Source: Agapetus fuscipes (lineage: Eukaryota; Arthropoda; Insecta; Trichoptera; Glossosomatidae). From it: a stretch of DNA of 64,000 nucleotides. Positions 1-9,455 of the stretch are shown here, piece by piece. The notes under the pieces were generated by a model. That model was not told the DNA's origin. It was given only the letters and a program-made list of their open reading frames with translations, and did no database searches. The stretch spans positions 16,656,524 through 16,720,523 of the forward strand of contig OX637343.1 in the NCBI GenBank assembly GCA_951799405.1, written 5' to 3'. The first letter of the stretch is position 1. The number at the start of each line of letters is the position of its first letter. A program made the position numbers and the translations under genes.

Positions 1-23
1 TTATAGATTATTATATACGTAAA

Positions 24-236
24 AAATGGTTCACTTTGCCAATGTCACCCTTGTTTCAGGGAATGTCGGCAAGAGTTGCAGGGCTTATGTTCATTTGAGG
101 TTTGGATTTTTTTGTAAGTACACAATCAGCATTTGTAAGCGCGAACTACACGTGTTTGTTTGTGGGCATACATCTGAGAGCTTTGAATGAATATATCCTT
201 GCAACTTAGATTATAGATTATAGATATAGATACGTA
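24..236 (+). repeat. R1 SINE-like repeat, 5'-truncated
   Basis: Begins inside the family at AAAAAATGGTTCACTTTGCC, keeps the conserved CCTTGTTTCAGGG block and the CGCGAACTACACGTG block, and ends in the family tail CTTAGATTATAGATTATAG. Alignment by eye with the fuller copy at 17283-17537. The window edge may hide the missing 5' part. Confidence 0.8.
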
Positions 237-521
237 GGTTCTTAAAGAATAAACTGCAATTTATTTATATAACATTATTTATTTTGCACAATAAACGGTT
301 ACACAGATCTTCTATAGCTCTATCAACTTTGCGTTACAATGTTTCAAGCATCCTGGCTCTTCGCACCGTTGCGGCTCGTATATATAGGTACAATTGAGAC
401 AATTCTTTTATGTTCTAGATTATTCCACATACTTATACAATGAATTGTTCGAAAAACTTTCAGATTATTTGACACAAACCATCGTGCTTAGGTGCATGTA
501 ACTTGCAGTGGTTCGTAAGCA
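237..521. other. No gene seen
   Basis: AT-rich sequence with no open frame, repeat family or RNA gene that I can recognise. Confidence 0.4.
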
Positions 522-803
522 TATATGAGTCGTATAACTGCAAACGCCGTCATCTCCAAAACTTGTGATTTTTGAGATAATGATTGAATTTAATTCTCCG
601 CAGTGTAACAAATCATTTTCCGTGTGTGATAATATAATGTAAACCTCACTTAATCCTTCGTAAATTTAATTGAAAAAGTATGATTTCGTGCAAACGCCGT
701 CATCTCCAACTGGTGTTGTCGTTTTACAAATTTACTAGTTTATTCTTCTCAAAATCATCGCGTCAGGAGTTGACGGCGTTTGCATTTATACGACTCATAT
801 ATT
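522..803. mobile_element. Inverted-repeat element (MITE-like)
   Basis: ATATGAGTCGTATAACTGCA and the following GACGGCGT block at 524-558 are the reverse complement of 767-801, with a few mismatches. The block GCAAACGCCGTCATCTCCAA also recurs in direct orientation at 689-708. About 280 bp overall, non-coding. The superfamily is not recognised and no target duplication is evident. Confidence 0.55.
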
Positions 804-1138
804 TGTACGTTCTATTGATACTGCAGGTACGTCATTACTATGCAGATAACATACGCGCATTTGCACATGTATAGCGGTGTTTACTCATTCTGGATGTATT
901 AGAGATTAATTCGTATCGAGCAGACACTGGCTGTTCAAACTCGCAATAAATTACGGGGATATTATTGTTCAGCTGCGAGCGCTTATGTGTGCAGAGCCGT
1001 TTCAATAATCACGCAGCGACATAACTCAAGTGCCGGCATATTTGTGTTAATCATGGCTTATGCGGGGTAGAACAGAAATCAACAGGATATACTTTGCTCC
1101 CCCAGTACCCTTAGTACGAGTTGCAAAACTTGAGAAAA

Positions 1139-1317
1139 GTAAAGTATACGGAAAATATGAAAGAGTGATTTCTCGCAAAATCTGCCGTTTTTGTTTCTTA
1201 CACTTTATGGTCTTAGCAAAAGAGTTACAGTGATGAAGAAAATCAAATTCAAACAAACAAAAACAGCAGATTTTGGGGGAAATCACTCTTTAATAATTGC
1301 CGGAAATTTTACATTAC
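1139..1317. mobile_element. Imperfect inverted-repeat MITE
   Basis: The left arm (about 1139-1188, with AAAGAGTGATTTCTCGCAAA) pairs imperfectly with the right arm (1263-1317, with AAATCACTCTTTAATAATTG). The interior starts with the TCTGCCGTTTTTGTTTCTTA block that also begins the arms of the foldback at 19288-19986. One related arm lies at 49390-49482. Confidence 0.5.
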
Positions 1318-1478
1318 TCAATGATGATGAGTTGATGATTTCTTTATAGCGCCGTTTCGTGATGTAGTCACTCCAAGGGCGCTGGTGCAAACGATGCCAG
1401 AAATTTGCTTGTCTTCAGTGCGTTCCGGAACTTTCCATGGTCCTCTAGCTCTCTCACATGATGTGGTAAAGTTTTGCA
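1318..1478 (-). pseudogene. LINE reverse transcriptase C-terminal fragment
   Basis: Read on the minus strand it encodes LPHHVRELEDHGKFRNALKT followed by broken frames and ends near an ATC-rich tail. It is the same 3' end as the plus-strand copy at 16560-16830. Only the last part of the ORF survives, so it is a dead 5'-truncated non-LTR insertion. Confidence 0.65.
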
Positions 1479-1494
1479 ACTCGTTCTAAGGATA

Positions 1495-1717
1495 CAGTTC
1501 TTGTTTGCCGTAGGTATACGCCAATCTTGTCAAATATGACTTTTTCATGCAGTTGTTTTAACAATCAAATTCTACACAATCTGAGCTAAGAAAACCCGTA
1601 AAACTCAATAATGTGAGAGTTCTTTAAGAGAGTTTTTATAAGACACATTGGTCCAGTACACATGCAAACATTGCTCATGTAAAATTTTCTCAATGGCGTA
1701 TTCGGCAAACAAGAACT
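1495..1717. mobile_element. M1 MITE, full copy
   Basis: CAGTTCTTGTTTGCCGTA at the left end is the inverse of GGCAAACAAGAACT at the right end. About 223 bp, non-coding. The interior contains the family marks TGACTTTTTCATGCAGTTG, ACACAATCTGAGCTAAGAAA and GACACATTGGTCCAGTACAC, shared with copies at 33790-34008 and 57756-58010. Likely mobilised in trans by an unidentified DNA transposase. Confidence 0.65.
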
Positions 1718-1811
1718 AAGGCAGCGACTTGATAATATAATGCCGTGTTGAAATCCTGGTGACTTAAACGAGGAGAAAAATCACCCAAATTATTAGAATC
1801 CGTGCATTTGC

Positions 1812-2110
1812 AGTGGATGGTTTTTGGAGACAGGGCATTCAAGGTGGCCGCTCTAATGGCTCGATAGTTATTCCTTGTGGACACGAAATCGGCGTAGCCT
1901 ATCGGGCCTACGCCCGGGCTTACCGCGGAAAAGAGCGCATTCCGATCGGAATGTCACAGCGGGCAGTCCCACAGTATGTGACGCACATCTGTGTGACCCC
2001 GCCGCACGCGCATTCCGCCGTGGACGAGATACGAAGCTTAAAAAGAGTGGAATTGAAGTTTCCATGTCCTGTAAAAAATTGGTCGTATAGTAATCTGGTG
2101 TGAGCCATAC
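1812..2110 (-). pseudogene. LINE ORF2 RNase H / C-terminal remnant
   Basis: Read on the minus strand, one frame gives FFTGHGNFNSTLFKLRIS and AECACGG, and another frame gives HILWDCPL followed by a stop. The second frame goes on to FVSTRNNYRAIRAATLN. The order TGHG...CxCG...HxLWxCP is typical of the region after RNase H in I/R1/Jockey-type non-LTR retrotransposons. A frameshift and an internal stop break it. The block is much richer in GC than its surroundings, which explains the several overlapping open frames here. Confidence 0.7.
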
Positions 2111-2775
2111 AGCCTCCAGGCGGGACATATAGAGTAACTTCTTGGTTATTATCGCGGAGCTATCCCCGAATGGGTTGCGTGTGGCGATTCGGGACGCGTG
2201 TTCCCATTCCCCGACCTAAAAGGAATCTTTACTCAGACAGCACACGGAAGTATCATACCCTAAATCTGCCGTTATTGTTTCTTACACTTTATGGTCTTAG
2301 CAAAAAAGTGACAGTAATGAAAAAAATCAAGCATGTTTATTAATTTTTTATCTTAATTATAAAGTTTAAACAAAATATATAACTTAAAAATTGCGACCAC
2401 AAAAAAATATTTAAAAAAATACGTTTTTTTCACTTCTGTAGCTACTTTCTCGTGTGCGCTATGTTTTGGAAATATTTTTTTTCATTCTATTTATAGAACT
2501 ATACATTGTCTAGTGTAGTATCGAAACCGTTTTTTTATAATGTCAATAGTTTTTGAGTAAATATGGAAAAACTGAAACTACTTGATGAATTAATTTTTTT
2601 CCGTGTGCTTGTCTGAGTAAAGATTCCTTTTAGGTCGGGGAATGGGAACACGCATTCGGGACCCACTTATTTTCACATCTGAGGGCGCCAGCTTCACTGT
2701 TGAAGTGAGGATTTCCCAGCGACCGGGAGAACTGGTTCTCATTGCGTGTAAAGGCTGAGTACACCTTGCCGGACT
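2110..2775 (-). repeat. R3 SINE, split by a MITE
   Basis: R3 sequence on the minus strand at 2110-2195 (GTAACTTCTTGG, GGCGATTCGGGAC) resumes at 2654-2775 (ATTCGGGACCCACTTATTTT through GGCTGAGTACACCTTGCC). The two halves are separated by the element at 2196-2653. The tRNA-like head is missing at the right end, where an R2 half begins. Confidence 0.7.
2196..2653. mobile_element. Terminal-inverted-repeat element with 9-bp target duplication
   Basis: The ends GCGTGTTCCCATTCCCCGAC and GTCGGGGAATGGGAACACGC are exact inverses, and the inverted repeat runs to about 53 bp. It is flanked by ATTCGGGAC at 2187-2195 and 2654-2662. A 9-bp duplication fits the Mutator-like superfamily, which is an inference. 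The interior (2256-2590) is one arm of the family that forms the foldback at 19288-19986. 458 bp, non-coding. Confidence 0.7.
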
Positions 2776-2915
2776 GGTCGCTAAAAGTCCACCCAGCCTT
2801 ACTTACAGTCAAGTTTAAGAATTGACGCTTTCTATAGTAACGACCAAGCTCACCGAGGGCTATTGAGGTGTGTTTCAAACAAAAACAGCGCTCACGAAAT
2901 AAATCATCCTAATAT
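2770..2915 (+). repeat. R2 SINE 3' half
   Basis: Starts at ACTGGTCGCTAAAAGTCCAC and runs through AATTGACGCTTTCTATAGTA to the family end AGCGCTCACGAAATAAATCA. It abuts the R3 remnant without a tRNA-like head. Confidence 0.7.
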
Positions 2916-3185
2916 TGTATTGCTATTATTATTATAGTGGTATTTTGTACCTGGCATTTGATTAGAATCCAGTTTCAGGGATTATCTAGACCTGCGTGTA
3001 AGGCAAGTAGGCAGATTAGGTTGTTCTAGATTTATAAACCAGACTGTCAGTTTATTAACTGTCGCTAGCCATATTTTGAGAGGCATGGAAACTTGTACAC
3101 AAAATTTTAAGCAATAATTTCTGAGATTTTTTTAGAGTTTATAAAGCACGTCTTACTCTACCCTGCCACCCCTTGTTGTGGCTTG
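2916..3185. other. No gene seen
   Basis: AT-rich sequence between repeats, without a recognisable feature. Confidence 0.4.
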
Positions 3186-3480
3186 TATAATCTAATCTAA
3201 TCTAATCTAATCTAATCTAATCTAATCTAATCTAATCTAAGTTGGAAATATATGTTACATTGGATATTCACATTACATGCATTCTCACAAGCAGACACGT
3301 ACAAGTTCGCGCTTGAGCATGCCGCATGTGAACCTACAACATAAAAACCAAACCTCAAATGGGCATATATACCCTGTAATTCTTGCCGTTCTTCCCTGAA
3401 GCAGAGGTTACATTGGCAAAGTAAACTATTTTCTACAGCATGGATGGTCAGCCGCATACCAACCTATAAGTCAAGGAACA
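3186..3480 (-). repeat. R1 repeat with (TCTAA)n tail
   Basis: An R1 copy on the minus strand covers 3226-3480 and ends at CCAACCTATAAGTCAAGGAA. Its tail is expanded to about ten TCTAA units at 3188-3238, the longest such run in the window. The array is the element's 3' tail. Confidence 0.85.
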
Positions 3481-3528
3481 TTCACAGCATGTTACATTTT
3501 TAAATTCAATAAATAATAATAATATGAA

Positions 3529-3798
3529 TATGCTTTATATATTGGTGAGACAGGGAGATCAGTACGCACAAGATTTAAGGAACATTCCAGAGCACTCAGA
3601 GGTTTATCTGCATACTCTGAGATGGCAGACCATTGCATTGATAAAGACCATACTTTCGATATTACCAATGTAGAGGTAATGCACTCTGAGTGTGAGGTGA
3701 GGAGACTGATGGCTCTGGAAGCGTTGGAAATCTACAAAAATAAAAATAAAGACTTAGTGAATGTGCAGATTACCTATGTTTCACCAATATTGCAATAA
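3529..3798 (+). pseudogene. GIY-YIG endonuclease, C-terminal remnant of a PLE ORF
   Basis: An open frame of 89 codons ending in TAA. It contains ALYIGETGRS (second half of the GIY-YIG core), RTRFKEHSRA with the expected catalytic arginine and histidine region, and RRLMALEALEIYKN with the likely metal-binding glutamate. In PLEs this nuclease nicks target DNA and primes reverse transcription. The frame is intact, but the copy starts inside the domain and has no start codon or reverse transcriptase, so it is a retrotransposition remnant. Confidence 0.8.
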
Positions 3799-4010
3799 CT
3801 TGTTTTTTATTTTGTTATTATTATTATTTTTATTTAACTAACACATTTTATTTTTATTGTATTAAACTTTTATTTCATTATACCTAACAATAATGCATTT
3901 TTGAATCTTACATTTGTGTTTAAAAAAATTTTTATCTATGAATTTTGTTTTTGTTTTGGAAAAAAAATTGTTTTGAAAATTATTTTATAAAATATATTTG
4001 TAACTATTCT

Positions 4011-4048
4011 GCTCCCGAAGATGCCTCATTAGGCGAAAATATTCGAGC
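4011..4048 (+). ncRNA. Hammerhead-ribozyme-like motif of a PLE
   Basis: GCTC, then CCGAAGA (canonical CUGANGA with one U-to-C change), an unpaired T, stem GCCT/AGGC, GAAA, AATATT, C, then GAGC. GCTC and GAGC pair as helix I, giving a type I layout. It sits 212 bp after the GIY-YIG stop codon. The change in the core makes self-cleavage by this copy doubtful. Confidence 0.6.
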
Positions 4049-4214
4049 AAAAAAGAAATAAATAAGTGAATTAAAACTTTGTTTCCATTTAAATTTTTTA
4101 AATAATTAAAAATGGACTTTCACTGTGTTAATAAATCCACCCTAAAAAATATAATAATAATATGTATGGACATCGAAACTAAAACAGAAAACAAAGTCCA
4201 CTTTAAAAAACTCT

Positions 4215-4465
4215 AGCCGCCAACATTACATATCAACCGCGATTTCTTTCTGTCCTTAAATACTTTTTTCATTTCCTCCAGAGGCATTATCTTCTTCATA
4301 CAAGCTTTCCTTGTATTATGACTCTGCATATTCCATTCATTCGCAATTTCGGATATTTGGTCCATCAATACCTTTCTCAGTCTTTCTCTACCACGACATC
4401 CATCAGTGCTTTATGTTTTTTACACTTTTACTTAATTTGCCAATTTATTATTCCGCTAAGCACTG
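4215..4465 (-). pseudogene. LINE reverse transcriptase C-terminal fragment
   Basis: Minus-strand reading gives KVLMDQISEIANEWNMQSHN and then RKACMKKIMPLEEMKK, preceded by a GRxR-like stretch. This resembles the distal C-terminus of non-LTR reverse transcriptases and the related copies at 53110-53455 and 59341-59750. No longer part of a full ORF. Confidence 0.55.
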
Positions 4466-4539
4466 ATCTTTCTCCACCATACATCTCCAGACATCCCTAT
4501 CCTGGGCCTTCGCCATCTAATAACAATAGTTATAAAATT

Positions 4540-4625
4540 AGGATGATTTATTTGGTAAGCGCTGTTTTTGTGTGTATCACAACTGAAGAGCCCTCTGCAA
4601 GCTTGTTCGTCGCCGGAGAAGGTCT
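4540..4625 (-). repeat. R2 SINE 3' fragment
   Basis: AGGATGATTTATTTGGTAAG followed by the GCGCTGTTTTTGTG block and AAGAGCCCTCTGCAAGCTTG is the inverted 3' end of R2, as in the full copy at 7446-7736. Confidence 0.65.
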
Positions 4626-4689
4626 CAGGTCTCTATTATTTCAGAAAAAAAGTTTTTTTCACTCAATTTCACGAAATAAAAGTATTTGA

Positions 4690-5189
4690 ATGTTTTGATT
4701 TCAAAAACAAGCTATTGTGAATCTTAAACTATTGTCAGGGGCTGTATTTACCATTCAGGATATCCGCTGGATAATGTTATAATCAGTGTGTGACATTGAT
4801 TGACGTTCTGCTATTAAACAAATTAATTAGCGACTACGCTCGGTTATTAACCCATCGATGTGCCACTTGTCAGGAGATGCTGTGTACTCACTTCAAGATA
4901 CCAAGCAATGTGCGAGTGCTCCTGTCTACAACATGTACGGAATTCATGTTTGTGAATAGAGCTTTTTATAAGTTCTACGATTCAAGATTAAGAATTATGA
5001 ACATTGTGTATTTTATGATATAAAGGTATCTTGAGGAGTAACCCCTTATACCTATGCATATTGTTTAATGTAAATAACAATTACTTTAAATATTAGGTAG
5101 GTACGTAGGTGTAGTTATAGCCGATATAATTTGGAGTAATTATTATAGGTACCTAGGAAAGAGACATTCAACTATGTTACTACTGGAAG
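4690..5189. other. No gene seen
   Basis: A short frame of 77 codons occurs at 4790-5023 but has no recognisable motif and unremarkable codon use. I regard it as chance. Confidence 0.35.
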
Positions 5190-5285
5190 CTTTATGTTCT
5201 AGAAGAATCCAGCAAGATTGTCTTCTAGAAACAACTGTATTCAGGAGTATAAAGGGCTGCAAGTGGCTTGCAAGAATCAGTCAAT
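5190..5285 (+). promoter_or_regulatory. Candidate RNA polymerase II promoter with paired heat-shock elements
   Basis: Two copies of TTCTAGAA (5197-5204, 5223-5230) match the inverted nTTCnnGAAn unit bound by heat-shock factor. A TATAAA box follows at 5248-5253, and TCAGTC at 5277-5282 matches the arthropod initiator, with its A about 31 bp from the TATA start. AATAAA occurs at 5311-5316. No clear ORF follows, so this could be the promoter of a solo LTR or a decayed element rather than of a host gene. Confidence 0.4.
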
Positions 5286-5780
5286 ATACGTCGCTCTGCT
5301 TTGAACAAGAAATAAATTGAAGACCAAGTGCAAAGTGCTAAACTATAAATGTGAATTGTTAAGAAGAAATATAAATTGTTAAATGAATCTAGAGTTTTTG
5401 ATTGAAATGAAAATACATTTTCATCAAAATTATTGTGTACCCTGTATCATATAACGTTAATTTATTTTATTTGCCTGCATTTCATACACAAATACCACTT
5501 TACTAATATGGGGAAATATTGGTTGTATTTGTTTTACAAAAATATTGTAAATACCAATTTGGTTTTGATTAATTACTTACAGATAAAAGTAATTGTAATA
5601 CAGATAAACAAATAAACATTTCAAAAAAATAATGTGTTTCGGTAGACTGATTTGAACATGTGGTTTTAATGATTTAAAATTGTAAAAAAAGTAGTTATTT
5701 GTTAAACATGGAATTTAAAAAAGTGTACTTATAATTTGCAAATATTTAAAATAATTAAAAAATCAATAAAATATCAAAAA
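5286..5780. other. No gene seen; AT-rich
   Basis: Very AT-rich. Possible 5' transcribed region of the promoter-like block just upstream. There are short frames only, and ATGAAAATACATTTTCAT near 5407 is a small palindrome. Confidence 0.35.
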
Positions 5781-5781
5781 A

Positions 5782-5965
5782 AAAACTTTGCTGGGTTGAA
5801 CAGTTTAAATTATTCTACCAAAGACCGGTCACTAAAACGCTTTCCAGCCTCTTAGGACGTGGGTATTTTTTCAGCAATTGACGCTTTCAATAGCAACGGC
5901 CAAGCATACAAAAGGCTCTTAAAGTGTGATTCACATAAAAGCAACGCTCACGAAATAAATCTTGT
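5782..5965 (+). repeat. R2 SINE, 5'-truncated
   Basis: Runs from ACTTTGCTGGGTTGAACAGT through ACCAAAGACCGGTCACTAAA to CAACGCTCACGAAATAAATC. The tRNA-like head is missing. Confidence 0.7.
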
Positions 5966-6074
5966 AAATGTTTACTTAATTATTTAGTTAGATGGAAAGC
6001 GAATTTGACCTTTCAAATGACATACTTGACTTACATTAAAGGTTTAAGATCTAAATAGGTATAAAATCTCTATT

Positions 6075-6412
6075 CCAAGTTGAAAATATTGATTGATAAT
6101 CAAGATTCATATTAAATGTATGGTCACAATTAGGCACGTATAGCTTCGCGCTTACACATGTTGCATGTGAGCTTAGGTTGAGTGGCAAAGATAAAATAAC
6201 ATAACAACTAAACGCATGCTCACAAACAGGCAAGTGTAAGTTTGCGCTTTCCAATGCTGTTTGTGTACTTGCAAATTTCAATCCAAACCTCAAATGAACA
6301 TACGCCCTGCAACTTTTGCCAATCTTTCCTGAATCAGGGGGGAAATTGGTTAAATGAACCTTTTTTTAAAGTATAGTTTTTCAGCCTCATAACAACCTTT
6401 AAGTCAAGGAAT
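6075..6412 (-). repeat. Two diverged R1 pieces
   Basis: A tail-side piece (6075-6171, GCGCTTACACATGTTGCATG) is followed by a second R1 (about 6215-6412) that repeats the ATGCTCACAAACAGGC block and ends AACAACCTTTAAGTCAAGGA. Both are more diverged than most copies here and so are probably older. Confidence 0.65.
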
Positions 6413-6419
6413 AGAACTG

Positions 6420-7150
6420 TAAATAAGAAAAAACGTAAAAAAACATACATAAAACAAGATAATATATTCTTTCAAAAGGATTTTACAAATCATCTTGCTG
6501 ACTTGAATGGTTGAACGCAAATATTTAAAAGAAATAATTGTATTTTTTTAACATTAAGTTTACAAAATAAACAAAGCACTTTCCGTTTTTTTTTTATTCG
6601 CTGTGAAAAACCTAATGGCACACCTTCTACGGCGTAGCAAGTTAGAACCATAGTAGAGAGCAACTCCTTTAGCGGATCGTAGCGCCTACTTATCGTAGCA
6701 CTTTACAGGAGAATATTAAGTTAGCCTAATAGACGCGATTAGCTGATTTAATTAGCACTGCGCGTTTTCATACACTGGCGCCGTTTAATCCAAGTGAAGG
6801 CTTTCCTCTACGGCATCGCTACGCCAAGATGGGTCTACGGTATTTTGTTTTTAGGGTCTAAGATCAACACCTGAGTTTTATTTTTACTTTTAATTTTAAT
6901 ACTGATCGTTTGATACATGGAATGATTTTATATTTAATGGATATTATAAATTATCGTTACAAAATAAGTAATTGTTCATAGCTTTATTTCGCATATCTTT
7001 AAATAGAAAAAAAATATCAATAATATATCGACGGTTAAAAGAAATAAGTGACTAAAACTAAATTGCTCTGGAGAGCAGCTTAATGTTTGAGATTGCAGAA
7101 AAATGACATAACTATTTTGCTTATTATCAAATCGTTGAAATCAAAACAGC
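6420..7150. other. Unidentified; CG-rich block at about 6590-6850
   Basis: AT-rich flanks surround a 260-bp block with many CpG dinucleotides and repeated CTACGG or GCTACG words. No open frame of note and no terminal repeats that I can define. Possibly a decayed transposon. Confidence 0.3.
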
Positions 7151-7445
7151 TCTAAAATAAAAAATAAAATAAAGGCATTTATTGGCATTCCCATTTATGT
7201 GGTTTTACGATGTTTTACATTTTTTTATGTCACAAACGCCTTTAGGACAAAAAAGGCCAAAATCTTTGCGGTTACAACAAAACCATACTTCGAAAACACA
7301 GTTATTTGCTTAGGCATAAACAACACAAAAATCATGGTAGAGCTATGGGACATAGCGCATTAGAAAAGATAGCATTCATAACTTATTTTTGACGAAAATG
7401 TCACTTATGCTCTACTGCCTTTTAATTGTTGATGTAATAAAAATA
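7151..7445 (-). other. Possible LINE 3' UTR remnant
   Basis: On the minus strand it ends in CCAATAAATGCCTTTATTTT followed by an A/T-rich tail, which looks like a poly(A) signal and a retroposed 3' end. No coding sequence is attached. Confidence 0.3.
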
Positions 7446-7736
7446 TTAGGATGATTTATTTGGTGAGCGCGGTTTTTGTGTGTATCACACCTCAAGAGCC
7501 CTCTGCGAGCTTGGTCGTCGCTGTAGAAAGCGCCAATTCTCAAGCAAGACCCAGTTGTTGTAAGGTTGGATGGACCTTTCAGTGACCGGTCTTTGGTAAA
7601 GGTTTATGAATTTTTCAACCCAGCGAAGAGCACATTTGAAATATAAATGGTGTTTTTTTGTGCTCCGCCGGGATCCGAATCCACAGCCTTCCATTTACGA
7701 GTCCGAAGTGTTGCCACTGGACTACGGACCGGTCCA
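7446..7736 (-). repeat. R2 tRNA-derived SINE, full length
   Basis: A complete copy. On the minus strand the head carries GGACCGGTCCGTAGTCCAGT (box A-like) and a diverged box B (GGATTCGGATCCCGG region) before GGAGCACAAAAA. The body includes the CAAAGACCGGTCACTGAAAG block and the 3' end AATAAATCATCCTAAT. The tRNA-like head implies an internal polymerase III promoter, with movement by a partner LINE. Best reference copy for the family in this window. Confidence 0.8.
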
Positions 7737-7739
7737 AGA

Positions 7740-8505
7740 TGCTGGTATGTACTTGTAAATACGAAATACAAAAAACCAAAATAAATAAAAAAAAAAAACA
7801 AACATACAAAAACATTTACGAAAAGCAATTTAAATCGTGGGAACTACTGTTAATTTAAAAGTGTTGTATAAAACTGTTTTATAAAACTGTTTTATAAAAC
7901 TTGTTTAAAAAAGTTTTCTAGCAACTTCATTCAGCTCACACTCACCTTTCATCTCGCTCACTGAACGTTTCTACATATGTAAAATTCACATAATACAAAA
8001 TAAAGACACAACCTTAGTTCACTATAAAGTGCACCTACATAATATACTAAGTCTATCTTCTTTGTATTAATACTTATACATTATAAAGTAGTTTCACTTA
8101 CCTACGTCTAGATTTCATAATGCATTATTTGCCCAAGTAGAAAACTTAACGTAAAAACTCAATACAAGCGTTTGCCAAAAAATCTATCAAAACTTTAACA
8201 CACACCAGTAGTGCTGTTTCCGTTTACATGAGTTTATCTAGGAAAGGTTTAGATGCGTTTTGTCAGCAGGCTGGATACTTGGGGTAGTTTATTCTCATAC
8301 ATGGCACAGACATACAAAATGTACCAAGATAGGGAGAAAATGCATTTACACTTTTATAAAAGAAAGGCTAAAGGTGAGGCAGGAAATTTTCCAAGGTACA
8401 AATTTTTCAGTGGGTTTAGCACGTTTTTCAAAACAAGGGACTTTTATAATAAGCTTTATTTTATTTCAGTGTATACCAATTTAATCAATATTTACTTGAC
8501 TTATA
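7740..8505. other. No gene seen
   Basis: AT-rich. At 7862-7905 a short tandem of TATAAAACTGTTT repeats. An 87-codon frame at 8253-8516 has no recognisable domain and runs into the R1 copy that follows. Confidence 0.35.
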
Positions 8506-8507
8506 GG

Positions 8508-8755
8508 ATTCCTTGACTTATAGGTTGGTATGTGGCTGACCACCAATACTGTAAATGGTTCACTTTGCCAATGTCACCCCTGTGTCAGGGAAGGTCGGTA
8601 AAAGTTGTAGAGCTTATGTTAATTTGAGGTCTTGGATTTTATTTGTAAGTACACATTCAGCATTTGTAAGAGCGAAATACACGTGTTTGTTTGTGGACAT
8701 ACATTTGAGAGCTCAAAATGAATATATCCTTGCAACTTAGATTATAGATTATATA
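8508..8755 (+). repeat. R1 SINE-like repeat
   Basis: Nearly complete, from TTCCTTGACTTATAGGTTGG to CTTAGATTATAGATTATATA. Confidence 0.85.
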
Positions 8756-9210
8756 TAATAAGCTTTTTTATTTTTTGTATGTTTTTTTGTATTGATACTA
8801 TGAAAATTCATATAATATATGAATTTAATTATAATATAACATATACTCTATTAAATTTTGTTAGATGTAAACCATTCTACAAAAACACTGTATTATTTTC
8901 TCTTACTTTATTTATTTTATTTTAATTAATATACATAAACTAGCAGTACCCGGCGTGTTTCACTACGCCATTTAGGCATGTGGTATCATTTTTTTTCTAC
9001 AGATATAAGAGGAAACAACAGGATCAAAAAAAAAAGTGTGCTAATCGGAATCAAGCTTCACACAATTTATCTCTAGGTTAATCTTCACGTTTTCTAAAAA
9101 AAAACGTCTAGGTACAACTGTTAAGCAGCAGAGCCAAGCATAGGGAAAATCGATTGCGGTGCTCCATTTATATTTAAGATAAAAAAATCGGCTATGTAAC
9201 GTCACTCATC

Positions 9211-9455
9211 TAATCTATTCTAAGTTGCATGGATATAATTGTTACATTTGGAATTCACATTAAGTGCATGCCCACAAGCAGACACGTATAAGTTCACACT
9301 TGCACATTCTGCGTGTGAACCTACAACATAAAAACCCAAATCTCAAATGAACATACACCCTGCAACTCTTTGCTGACCTTCCCTGAAACAGGGGTGACAT
9401 TGGCAGAGTGAACCATTTTCTATTTATAGTTGGTCAGATGCATATTGACCTATAC
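9211..9455 (-). repeat. R1 inside CRU copy 1
   Basis: Minus-strand R1 from TAATCTATTCTAAGTTGCAT to GTCAGATGCATATTGACCTA. The same copy, with the same private changes, sits in CRU copies 2 (about 12950-13193) and 3 (about 44568-44812), so it was in place before the unit multiplied. Confidence 0.75.

Larger units (their letters stand above)
3513..4164 (+). mobile_element. 5'-truncated Penelope-like element with 14-bp target duplication
   Basis: Flanked by ATAATAATAATATG at 3513-3526 and 4151-4164. Between them lie the end of a GIY-YIG endonuclease ORF (3529-3798), an AT-rich 3' region, a hammerhead-like motif (4011-4048) and the tail AATGGACTTTCACTGTGTTA. This is the order known for Penelope-like retroelements (reverse transcriptase, GIY-YIG nuclease, then a ribozyme-bearing pseudo-LTR). 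The reverse transcriptase part is absent. The flanks resemble 26211-26270, where no PLE is present. Confidence 0.8.

Noticed and set aside
1868..2128. Several overlapping long frames on both strands
   Set aside because: Explained by a GC-rich, frameshifted LINE C-terminus on the minus strand; the other frames are shadows.
3188..3238. Telomeric repeat array
   Set aside because: The unit is TCTAA, not the arthropod TTAGG repeat, and it is the tail of an R1 copy.
4318..4689. 123-codon plus-strand frame
   Set aside because: It overlaps a minus-strand LINE C-terminal fragment and an R2 fragment in the wrong sense, so it is a shadow.
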